DNA of 28,278 bases, taken from the IMG/VR virus record IMGVR_UViG_3300020347_000022, positions 1 through 28,278 of that record; one strand, given 5' to 3'. This document shows positions 8,931 through 15,688 of the stretch, piece by piece; the stretch's first letter is position 1, and the number at the start of each line of letters is the position of its first letter. Source of the stretch: a virus. The notes under the pieces are model-generated. The model ran no database searches. It was given only the letters and a program-made list of their open reading frames with translations, and was not told the origin of the DNA. The translations under genes and the position numbers were made by a program.

Positions 8931-8959
8931 TTGACTAACATGTCTTGATGTGCTATTAT
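8931..8959 (+). promoter_or_regulatory. Sigma70-type promoter for the DNA-modification cluster
   Basis: TTGACT (8931-8936) and TATTAT (8954-8959) are 17 bases apart. Two copies of the palindrome ACATGT lie at 8938-8943 and 8960-8965, exactly 22 bases apart, one inside the spacer and one directly after the -10 box. They could be an operator for a repressor. The five genes to 13198 follow with no other clear promoter. Confidence 0.83.
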
Positions 8960-8988
8960 ACATGTGAGATAATGACAGAGTATTAAAA

Positions 8989-9645
8989 ATGACAGAAGTT
9001 CAGATGCACGGCAATAAGTTTGAAGATCGAGTAATACAACAAGTAACTGGAATTGGCAAAAAAGATTATCAAAAACTCTTATCTGGTGGTTATACACATG
9101 TAATGGACATTGTTCAAGGAGTTCTAAGTGATTTTAATGCAAGTGTTAAAACAACCAGTGGCAATGGGGTTGGTTGCGGTGACTTTATAAGATTTATGAA
9201 GGAATGTAAAAATAATTCTTTTAAATTAATTATTGGTCAATGGAATCAAGTTGATAAATATAATAAAAAATTTGTTCTTGTCTATGAATTTAAGTGGACT
9301 CCTGAGTATTATAATAAAATGTTTGGCGACTTGAACGAAGAAGTTATGAATCCATTTGTTGATTATGTTAAATCTATTCCTTATGGAAAGCAAGCTCAGC
9401 AAGAAAATAAAAAACTTTGGAAAGATCGACGCAGTGAAATTTATAACAGTGTTAATTCTGGAATTGTTTCAATTGACGCAAAAATTGATAGTGACAAGCA
9501 GCGAAGAACTCAGGCTGGAATTAAAATCGATTCACTAATAAATATTGGCGTACCACACGCTGTTTACAAAACTAATTACAGAGGAATTGAACTACCATAT
9601 GAAGTCAAAAGTAAACCAAGAACTTTCAAAAGCAAAGCAGCTTGA
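8989..9645 (+). CDS. Putative restriction-type endonuclease
   Basis: The 218-residue product is not securely recognised. It looks nuclease-like: an N-terminal helix with KFEDRVIQQV (10-19), a central CGDFIRF (63-69) followed by VYEFKW (98-103), and a late SIDAKID...KQRRTQ segment (161-175) whose D-A-K could serve as the (D/E)xK of a PD-(D/E)xK site. Its 3' end overlaps an N6-adenine DNA methyltransferase by 47 bases, the usual layout of a type II restriction-modification pair. It is the first gene after the promoter at 8931, with a weak ribosome binding site. No signal peptide or membrane segment is seen. A non-catalytic DNA-binding protein is the main alternative. Confidence 0.5.
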   Translation: MTEVQMHGNKFEDRVIQQVTGIGKKDYQKLLSGGYTHVMDIVQGVLSDFNASVKTTSGNGVGCGDFIRFMKECKNNSFKLIIGQWNQVDKYNKKFVLVYEFKWTPEYYNKMFGDLNEEVMNPFVDYVKSIPYGKQAQQENKKLWKDRRSEIYNSVNSGIVSIDAKIDSDKQRRTQAGIKIDSLINIGVPHAVYKTNYRGIELPYEVKSKPRTFKSKAA

Positions 9646-10477
9646 TCAATTTTATACATCCCCAGACTATGCTGCAACTTTTTATGATACTATTCAACAG
9701 CATGTGGATCTGTCCGCCGCGGACATATTACTAGAGCCAAGTGCTGGTTCGGGAAACTTTTATAATCTAATGGATCCAGATAAAAGAATAGGATTAGATT
9801 TAGATCCAAAAGGCATTGGAATTATTCAACAAAACTTTTTTGAGTGGAAACCAAGCAACCCCAATAGTAAAATTCATACTATTGGAAATCCTCCTTTTGG
9901 AAAAAATTCACGCCTTGCTATTGATTTTTTTAATCATGCGGCCTCTTTTAGCGAGTCGATTAGTTTTGTTATTCCTAGAACTTTTAGAAAAACAAGTATA
10001 TTAAACAGGCTTAGTTTAGATTTTCATATGATTTATGATGAAACAGTACCAGATAATAGTTTTTTATTTAATAATAATAAATATGATGTTTGGTGCGCCG
10101 CGCAGATATGGGTTAGGAAAAAAGAAAAAAGAAAAATAATTCCAATTCATAAATTTTCACAATTTAAAGATTATTTTGAAATTGTAAATCCCGAAAAGGC
10201 AGATTTTGCTGTTCAACGAGTAGGTGCTGGTGCTGGAACCGTTAAAACTGGAAATATTCTTAAATACAGTCCATCAAGTCATTTTTTTATAAAACAACAC
10301 CAACCTAACATTGTAGATGAATTTAAAAATCTGGATTATGATAGTGTAAAATATAATACTGTGGGCAACCCAAGTGTATCTGCAAACGAGTTACTAGAGT
10401 TGTGGTTGTGTAGTAATAATGTCCTTAAAAAATCACAGCAACCCAAGAATATATTTGCTGAATTGTTTGAAAAGTAA
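9599..10477 (+). CDS. N6-adenine DNA methyltransferase
   Basis: The enzyme transfers a methyl group from SAM to adenine N6 in DNA. The 292-residue product has QLDQFYTSP (14-22), common in this family, SAM-binding motif I EPSAGSG (46-52) and catalytic motif IV NPPF (97-100), which marks amino-methyltransferases. The order motif I then IV suggests the gamma-type layout with target recognition in the C-terminal half. The frame is open from a TTG at 9545, but ATG 9599 is preferred because the reading upstream lies within the previous gene and does not resemble the family; GAGGA at 9581-9585 is rather distant. It probably protects phage DNA against the neighbouring nuclease or against host restriction. 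The target site is unknown. Confidence 0.85.
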   Translation: MKSKVNQELSKAKQLDQFYTSPDYAATFYDTIQQHVDLSAADILLEPSAGSGNFYNLMDPDKRIGLDLDPKGIGIIQQNFFEWKPSNPNSKIHTIGNPPFGKNSRLAIDFFNHAASFSESISFVIPRTFRKTSILNRLSLDFHMIYDETVPDNSFLFNNNKYDVWCAAQIWVRKKEKRKIIPIHKFSQFKDYFEIVNPEKADFAVQRVGAGAGTVKTGNILKYSPSSHFFIKQHQPNIVDEFKNLDYDSVKYNTVGNPSVSANELLELWLCSNNVLKKSQQPKNIFAELFEK

Positions 10478-10492
10478 TCAAAAAGAAAGCAT

Positions 10493-11311
10493 ATGATAAA
10501 AAATATATTATGTGAAGTTGTCGAAAGACGATCAAAAGATAATGAAGTTGCTGTGCTGCTGAGTGGGGGTGTTGACTCCCTCTCAGTGGCATTTGCTGCA
10601 TCTGATGTGGGTAAAAAAATTCATGCATATAGTTTTCATTTAGATACTCATGTTTCTTATGATTTTCAAAAGGCAAAAGAAGTATCAGAAATATTTGGTT
10701 GGAAATTTACTGGAGTAACTATTCCGACAAAAAATCTTATATCGGATTTTAAAAAACTATCACAACTTGGCTGCAAAAAGAAGACTGCATATGAATGCAC
10801 ATACCCATTTTTATATGTATATCCAGAAATAGAACAAACAGAAGTTCTTTCTGGTTGGGCAGCAGATGGGTATTATGGAATTTCTAAAAAAGCGATGATG
10901 CATTATCGTCATACTCAAGAGTTGTTTGATGAATTTAGAGAAGATTATTTTCGTCCAGACAAATGTGCGAATTATCCTTGGCATAAAGCAGTTTCTATGC
11001 AACACGATAAAAAACTTATTGTTCCATATCTAGATCAATCTGTAAAGGCATTCTTCTATATGCATACTTGGGAGCAATTGAACAAACCCTCTGAGAAACA
11101 CCATGTTCGAAATGCTTTCGAGCAATTTAAATTGATAGGAAATGTAAAAAAACACTTGAACTTACAGATAAATTCTGGTATAATAGAGCTATTCGAATCA
11201 TTAATCGATAACAATGAGATTAATTTTAGAAATAGGACAAGAGTTATGGATATTTGCCGCGATTGGTATGTGCTAAATAGTACACCAACATTAGAGGAAT
11301 TTTTAAGATGA
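10493..11311 (+). CDS. Asparagine-synthetase-like PP-loop ATPase (candidate DNA-base amidase-type ligase)
   Basis: The 272-residue product has the PP-loop SGGVDS (24-29) used to adenylate a carboxylate or carbonyl. Later features point to the asparagine synthetase C-terminal domain rather than QueC or MnmA: LSGWAADGYYG (119-129; AsnB has SGEGADELFGG) and a VPYLD segment with a following helix (about residue 180). There is no N-terminal glutaminase domain, so the amine donor would be ammonia or another amine. The gene overlaps the C5 methyltransferase by four bases (ATGA), which ties it to that pathway. My inference is that it activates the carboxyl of carboxymethylcytosine and forms an amide. 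Several residues of the second motif differ from AsnB, so free asparagine synthesis is unlikely. Confidence 0.7.
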   Translation: MIKNILCEVVERRSKDNEVAVLLSGGVDSLSVAFAASDVGKKIHAYSFHLDTHVSYDFQKAKEVSEIFGWKFTGVTIPTKNLISDFKKLSQLGCKKKTAYECTYPFLYVYPEIEQTEVLSGWAADGYYGISKKAMMHYRHTQELFDEFREDYFRPDKCANYPWHKAVSMQHDKKLIVPYLDQSVKAFFYMHTWEQLNKPSEKHHVRNAFEQFKLIGNVKKHLNLQINSGIIELFESLIDNNEINFRNRTRVMDICRDWYVLNSTPTLEEFLR

Positions 11312-12507
11312 TTTACAAACCATACAATTTACAAGATGTATATGATGCATCTGAACAGAACAAATTTAAAGTGATTTCAACTTTTGCCGGTGGTGGTGGA
11401 TCTTCCACTGGCTATCGTCTTGCTGGTGGTAAGGTTCTTGCAGTAAATGAGTTTGTAGAAGAGGCATGTAATACCTATAAAGAAAACTATCCAGAGACAC
11501 CTATTCTGCCTGGCGATATTAAAGAATTGACTGGGCAACATTTCTTGGATGCAGCTGGAGTAAAAGTCGGGGAGATAGATATTCTGGATGGTTCGCCACC
11601 ATGCTCTGCATTTTCTGTTGCAGGGAAACTATCTCACAACAGCATTGAAACGGAATATCTTGATTTTGATGGTAATGTAATGACACGCAAAGAAAGTGGT
11701 AAACATTCTGATGGGTGGGGGCAGACTAAAAAATATTCAGATGGAAAGATCGTAGAAAATATTGAAGACCTATTCTTTGATTTTTTGCGTATTGCAGATG
11801 ATATTCGCCCTAAAGTAATTATTGCAGAAAATGTAAAAGGATTGACTGTTGGAGAGGCAAAGAATTATCTTAATCAGATTTTAAATAAATTTGAAGAGAT
11901 TGGTTATAATGTTTCATATCAAGTATTAGATAGTAGATATTTTGGAGTATCTCAGACTCGAACCAGATGTATATTTGTTGGGGTAAGACAAGACATTGCC
12001 GATCAAGTCGGCTTAAATTTTATGACAATTCAAACTGTTTTTCCCCAACCTAGTTTAACAACTATTCCTTTGAAAGACGCACTAATAGATTTGGAGTATG
12101 ACGAAGATGAAGTTTCATATCTAACAGAAAAGTTTTCTAATACTGCATATTGGAAACAGACTGGTAGTATTATGCCCATCGATCCCGAAAAAGTTCTGAC
12201 TGGAGGCGACTATCATCCGAAAGGACATCACTTCAACCTCAAAAGGGTATCACAATATGCTCCAGCACCGACCTTAACCGCTATGGGGAGTGCTGATACT
12301 ACCGCCGGTGCATTCCATTGGGCAGAACCTAGAAAGTTGACCCTCGGCGAGTTAAAGCGTATTATGTCACTTCCAGATGACTTTAAACTTACTGGAAAAT
12401 GGAATCAAAAAGCAGAACGGATTGGTCGTATGGTTCCCCCAATAATGATGAAACAAATTGCAGAATCTGTATATAATAATGTATTGAAAGGATTGAATAA
12501 TGGCTGA
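11308..12507 (+). CDS. Cytosine-C5 DNA methyltransferase, likely carboxy-SAM-dependent (DNA carboxymethyltransferase)
   Basis: All core C5 motifs are present in 399 residues: motif I FAGGGGSSTG (26-35), motif IV GSPPC with catalytic Cys99, motif VI ENV (174-176), motif VIII QTRTR (216-220), a target-recognition region (about 230-355), motif IX near RKLTLGELKRI and motif X near the C-terminus. Motif X reads IGRMVPP, with Arg374 where the family has the Asn of GNxVP. From memory, changing this Asn to Lys in M.MpeI (N374K) lets that enzyme use carboxy-SAM and make 5-carboxymethylcytosine. The next gene is a CmoA homologue, the known source of carboxy-SAM, and overlaps by eight bases. C5-transferase activity is secure; carboxy-SAM use is inference from Arg374 plus context. 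Confidence 0.9.
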   Translation: MIYKPYNLQDVYDASEQNKFKVISTFAGGGGSSTGYRLAGGKVLAVNEFVEEACNTYKENYPETPILPGDIKELTGQHFLDAAGVKVGEIDILDGSPPCSAFSVAGKLSHNSIETEYLDFDGNVMTRKESGKHSDGWGQTKKYSDGKIVENIEDLFFDFLRIADDIRPKVIIAENVKGLTVGEAKNYLNQILNKFEEIGYNVSYQVLDSRYFGVSQTRTRCIFVGVRQDIADQVGLNFMTIQTVFPQPSLTTIPLKDALIDLEYDEDEVSYLTEKFSNTAYWKQTGSIMPIDPEKVLTGGDYHPKGHHFNLKRVSQYAPAPTLTAMGSADTTAGAFHWAEPRKLTLGELKRIMSLPDDFKLTGKWNQKAERIGRMVPPIMMKQIAESVYNNVLKGLNNG

Positions 12508-13198
12508 TTTTACATTCGCACATCGTGAAGAAGGTTTTGATGAACATATTGATAAAAGTATCAGAGGATATGGAGATTTACTTGATGATGTAATTTCTAT
12601 GTCTAGGTATTTTGTAGAAGACAATACCAATGTATATGATATTGGTTGTTCAACTGGTAAATTGACTCAACGAATGTTAGAGGCAAATCAAGATTTTTGC
12701 TGGGCAGCCAACTATATTGGAGTTGAGGTTGCAGATGGATTTGCTGAGGATATGCAAAAAAGACATGCCCATATTAATAGCGAATATCCTTGGGCTGCTG
12801 TAGACTTTCGACACATGGATGTTAGGGATACCGAATTCGCAAATGCCTCATTAATCACATCTATATTTACTCTACAGTTTATGTCTAAAATTGATCGAAG
12901 ATATACTATTCAAAGAATTCATAGTGGCCTGAATGAGGGTGGCGCTTTTATTTTTGCAGAAAAAACTGTATGTCAGAATGCAAACTTTCAAGATATGCTC
13001 ACTTTTAACTTTTATGACTATAAGAGAAAAACATTCTCTACTGATGATATTATGGATAAAGAGAGAACTCTTAGAAGTATGTTGAAACCAAACACTTGGA
13101 ATGAAATTGCTGATATGATGTTTGAGGCAGGGTTTGAAGAGGTGCAGCCATTCTGGCAGAATCATATGTTTATTGGCGCAATTGCTATAAAAAAATAG
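12500..13198 (+). CDS. cmoA: CmoA-like carboxy-SAM synthase
   Basis: CmoA converts SAM and prephenate to carboxy-S-adenosylmethionine, in bacteria for wobble-uridine tRNA modification with CmoB. The 232-residue product aligns along its length with E. coli CmoA: FDEH (13-16), SIRGY (20-24), YDIGCSTG (46-53), NASLI and FTLQFM, GLNEGGAF, then LRSML (191-195) and EAGFEEV. Tyr24 and Arg192 fall on E. coli Tyr39 and Arg199, which I recall as contacts of the carboxy-SAM carboxylate. No CmoB homologue is here; the partner is instead the C5 DNA methyltransferase, overlapped by eight bases, so the product probably feeds DNA modification. AAAGGA at 12487-12492 supports the start. Prephenate would come from the host shikimate pathway. 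Confidence 0.87.
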   Translation: MADFTFAHREEGFDEHIDKSIRGYGDLLDDVISMSRYFVEDNTNVYDIGCSTGKLTQRMLEANQDFCWAANYIGVEVADGFAEDMQKRHAHINSEYPWAAVDFRHMDVRDTEFANASLITSIFTLQFMSKIDRRYTIQRIHSGLNEGGAFIFAEKTVCQNANFQDMLTFNFYDYKRKTFSTDDIMDKERTLRSMLKPNTWNEIADMMFEAGFEEVQPFWQNHMFIGAIAIKK

Positions 13199-13206
13199 AA
13201 AAGCCC

Positions 13207-13235
13207 TTGACAAACCCGATTCTTTACTGTAGCAT
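13207..13235 (+). promoter_or_regulatory. Sigma70-type promoter for the CobT-like gene
   Basis: TTGACA (13207-13212) and TAGCAT (13230-13235) are 17 bases apart. Fourteen bases after the -10 box lies ATGATGATTC (13249-13258), also found after the promoter of the neighbouring CobS-like gene. The -10 box is weaker than those of genes 55 or 8989. Confidence 0.72.
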
Positions 13236-13277
13236 GTAAGTATAAATGATGATGATTCCTTATAAGGAAATATGTGA

Positions 13278-15599
13278 ATGACTAACGTACTATATACAAA
13301 GAATTCTAAAAGTCTTCTTGCCAAAATGATGGCCGAAGAAGACATTACAATCCAACATAAAAATATCGATACTGCGTATTTTGATATCAAGAACCGTATA
13401 TTGGCGGTTCCTATCTGGAAAGATATGTCTGATGACCTTTATGACCTTTTCATGGGTCATGAAGTCGGACATGCACTATATACTCCATCTGATACGGATG
13501 TTTTACAAGAGGCGTGTTCTCGTTCTACTAAAGATTTTATCAATGTGGTCGAGGATGCGCGTATTGAACGTGATGTAAAGAATAAATTTCCTGGCCTTCG
13601 GGGCCCTTTCTTTCGTGCATATCAAGAATTGATGAACAAAGATTTCTTTGGTATTCAAGGAAAAGAATTGTCTGGCCTTGCATTTATTGATCGTATCAAT
13701 ATTTTCTTTAAATCTTCTATGACAGATTTTGAAATGAAGAAAATCTTTTCAGATGAAGAAATTGTTCTTGTCAATAAAGTTGCTTCTACAAAAACATTTG
13801 CAGAAGTTGCTGATGTTTCAGAAGAAATTTTCAACTTTTTGAAAATGAAAAAAGAACAAAATCAGCAAAATCCAGAAGAAAATCAAACCGATGGTTCTGG
13901 TAATTCTAAATCAGATGGTTCTGGTGAAAACGAAGAAACTGACCAGACTGGAGATGAAAGTTCTCAAAGTCAATCAGACGAATCTTCTGATGAAACTGAT
14001 GATACATCTTCTGATTCTAGTGATACTGGTTCTGATGAAACTGATGAGTCTGGAAATTCTGATGCATCTGGAAATGGTGAAGAAGAAACTCAAGAAAAAG
14101 ACAATGGTTCTGGTGGCCCTACCGATTCAAAAGGTGCTGGTTTATCTGATGGTACTGAGACACAGGCACCTGTAGATGAATTTTCTTCTGAAACTGATAG
14201 TAGTATGTCTCAGAATATGAGTAGTATGGTAGATCATAATGCAAATGATATTAATTATTTGAGTATTCCTGATATCGATTTGAAAGATTATGTTATCGAC
14301 ATTGACCGTATTACTCGTTCAATCGAGACAATTAAATCTTCTGGTTTTGATGATAAACATAATATGTATAAACAGTTGCTGTCAGATCATAACAATACAA
14401 TTGGATATCTTGTAAAAGAATTCGAAATGAAAAAGTCTGCTCAAGAATATGCTCAGAGTTATGAGACAAAATCTGGAAATTTAAACACTAGTAAAATCTG
14501 GAGCTATAAATTAAATGATGATATCTTCAAGCGCAAATCTGTTTCGCCTGAAGGTAAAAATCATGGTATGGTTATGATGGTAGATTGGTCTGGTTCTATG
14601 CATGGAATGATCTACAAAACAGTAGTACAGACTATTGTTTTGGCAACATTTTGTCAGCGTGTAGGAATTCCTTTTGATGTTTATAATTTCTCCGATCAGA
14701 ATACCTCTCTAGATTCTCGTTTTGGCGAAAAGCGTTTATATGCAGAACGCGATAATCCATCTCTTGCTGGAAAAACATTTATTATGTCTGGTGTGCGTTT
14801 GCACCATATGTTAACCAGTAATATGAAAAAATCAGAATTCCAAAAAGCATGCAACAATTATTTGTTTATTGCTTGGATGATGGAGAATGCTTGGGGTTAT
14901 TGCCGCACCAGTGCTACTAATGATGTTGATTTAACTTTAGGTGGAACTCCACTAAATCATAGCTTAATAATTCTTGATAAAGTAATTGATGTATTCAAGA
15001 AAAAACACAATGTTGAAAAAATGAATTTCATTGTTTTGACAGATGGTAGTGCTGGAGACTCGCTTGATTATTGGGGCGAAGGTGGTAGTTCAAACTACAA
15101 TCGCAGCGTTGGTTCTGGATGGAGTAGTCGCCGCGAAAGCTTGAGTGTTATTAAGCATGAGCGTTCAAAGAAAACTTTTGTTCTAAAAACTGGTAGGCGC
15201 GATCAAGATAAAACTACTCAGAATGCAACTGAATTTCTTGTGACAATGATGAAAGAAATTCATGATGCAAAATCTGTAGGTTTCTTCATTGCAGATCGAA
15301 ACTATGAACTAAATCATGCAATTCGGGATTATGTGTTCCGCAATAAAGATGGTTGGATTGTGAGTAGTGATATTTCTAAACAGCGTTCAATCGCTCGGAA
15401 ACAAGGATATCTGTCGGCACCTGATTGTGGATATGATGATTACTATGTAGTTGATATGCGTACTCAGAATGAACAAGATGAATTGGCTGTAGATACTGAT
15501 ATGACAAAAGCAAAAATTGCAAAACAGTTTTCTAAGTTTCAATCTAAGAAAAAAACAAGTCGGCAATTGCTAAATAAATTTGTCGATATCGTAAAATAA
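13278..15599 (+). CDS. cobT: CobT-like protein: HExxH metallopeptidase-like domain plus VWA domain
   Basis: The 773-residue product has three parts. The N-terminal domain carries HEVGH (61-65) and VVEDARIER (90-98), the zinc ligand pattern of gluzincin peptidases. Residues about 195-305 are a low-complexity linker rich in Ser, Asp, Glu and Gly. The C-terminal half is a von Willebrand A domain with an intact MIDAS: D436-W-S438-G-S440, T557 and T588-D589. This layout is annotated as cobalamin protein CobT in phages because of similarity to the cobaltochelatase VWA subunit. The following gene encodes a MoxR/CobS-type ATPase, its natural partner. Whether the pair inserts cobalt or remodels and cleaves proteins is open; the intact HExxH favours a protease or remodeller. 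It would be cytoplasmic. Confidence 0.83.
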   Translation: MTNVLYTKNSKSLLAKMMAEEDITIQHKNIDTAYFDIKNRILAVPIWKDMSDDLYDLFMGHEVGHALYTPSDTDVLQEACSRSTKDFINVVEDARIERDVKNKFPGLRGPFFRAYQELMNKDFFGIQGKELSGLAFIDRINIFFKSSMTDFEMKKIFSDEEIVLVNKVASTKTFAEVADVSEEIFNFLKMKKEQNQQNPEENQTDGSGNSKSDGSGENEETDQTGDESSQSQSDESSDETDDTSSDSSDTGSDETDESGNSDASGNGEEETQEKDNGSGGPTDSKGAGLSDGTETQAPVDEFSSETDSSMSQNMSSMVDHNANDINYLSIPDIDLKDYVIDIDRITRSIETIKSSGFDDKHNMYKQLLSDHNNTIGYLVKEFEMKKSAQEYAQSYETKSGNLNTSKIWSYKLNDDIFKRKSVSPEGKNHGMVMMVDWSGSMHGMIYKTVVQTIVLATFCQRVGIPFDVYNFSDQNTSLDSRFGEKRLYAERDNPSLAGKTFIMSGVRLHHMLTSNMKKSEFQKACNNYLFIAWMMENAWGYCRTSATNDVDLTLGGTPLNHSLIILDKVIDVFKKKHNVEKMNFIVLTDGSAGDSLDYWGEGGSSNYNRSVGSGWSSRRESLSVIKHERSKKTFVLKTGRRDQDKTTQNATEFLVTMMKEIHDAKSVGFFIADRNYELNHAIRDYVFRNKDGWIVSSDISKQRSIARKQGYLSAPDCGYDDYYVVDMRTQNEQDELAVDTDMTKAKIAKQFSKFQSKKKTSRQLLNKFVDIVK

Positions 15600-15612
15600 T
15601 TGGCTAGGGCCA

Positions 15613-15641
15613 TTGACAAGTGGCCCACAATTTGATAGTAT
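15613..15641 (+). promoter_or_regulatory. Sigma70-type promoter for the CobS-like gene
   Basis: TTGACA (15613-15618) and TAGTAT (15636-15641) are 17 bases apart. ATGATGATTC follows at 15651-15660, nine bases after the -10 box and identical to the decamer after the promoter at 13207. AGGAG at 15677-15681 then serves the gene. Confidence 0.78.
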
Positions 15642-15688
15642 GTAATAGTAATGATGATTCGTGAAACTTCCTAATAGGAGAATATATA

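Noticed and set aside
9545-9598. N-terminal extension of the N6-adenine methyltransferase from a TTG codon
   Set aside because: The added 18 residues lie within the upstream nuclease-like gene, and the family-like sequence begins only after ATG 9599.
10561-10585. G/C-rich inverted segment with TTGACT near the start of the PP-loop gene
   Set aside because: The bases encode the PP-loop SGGVDS; no -10 box lies 17 bases downstream and there is no T tract for a terminator.
10493-11311. QueC-type 7-deazaguanine synthase (preQ0 DNA modification)
   Set aside because: It shares the SGGVDS loop, but the second motif and the PYLD segment resemble asparagine synthetase, zinc-binding cysteines of QueC are not arranged as expected, and no other deazaguanine gene is present.
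12872-13390. Open frame of 172 codons on the - strand
   Set aside because: It runs opposite the CmoA-like gene, the promoter and the CobT-like start; the forward genes are strongly supported and the reverse product has no recognisable motif.
13855-14180. Repeat-like stretch of short Ser/Asp/Glu codon runs
   Set aside because: It is in frame and encodes the low-complexity acidic linker of the CobT-like protein; there are no regular repeat units or spacers as in a CRISPR array.
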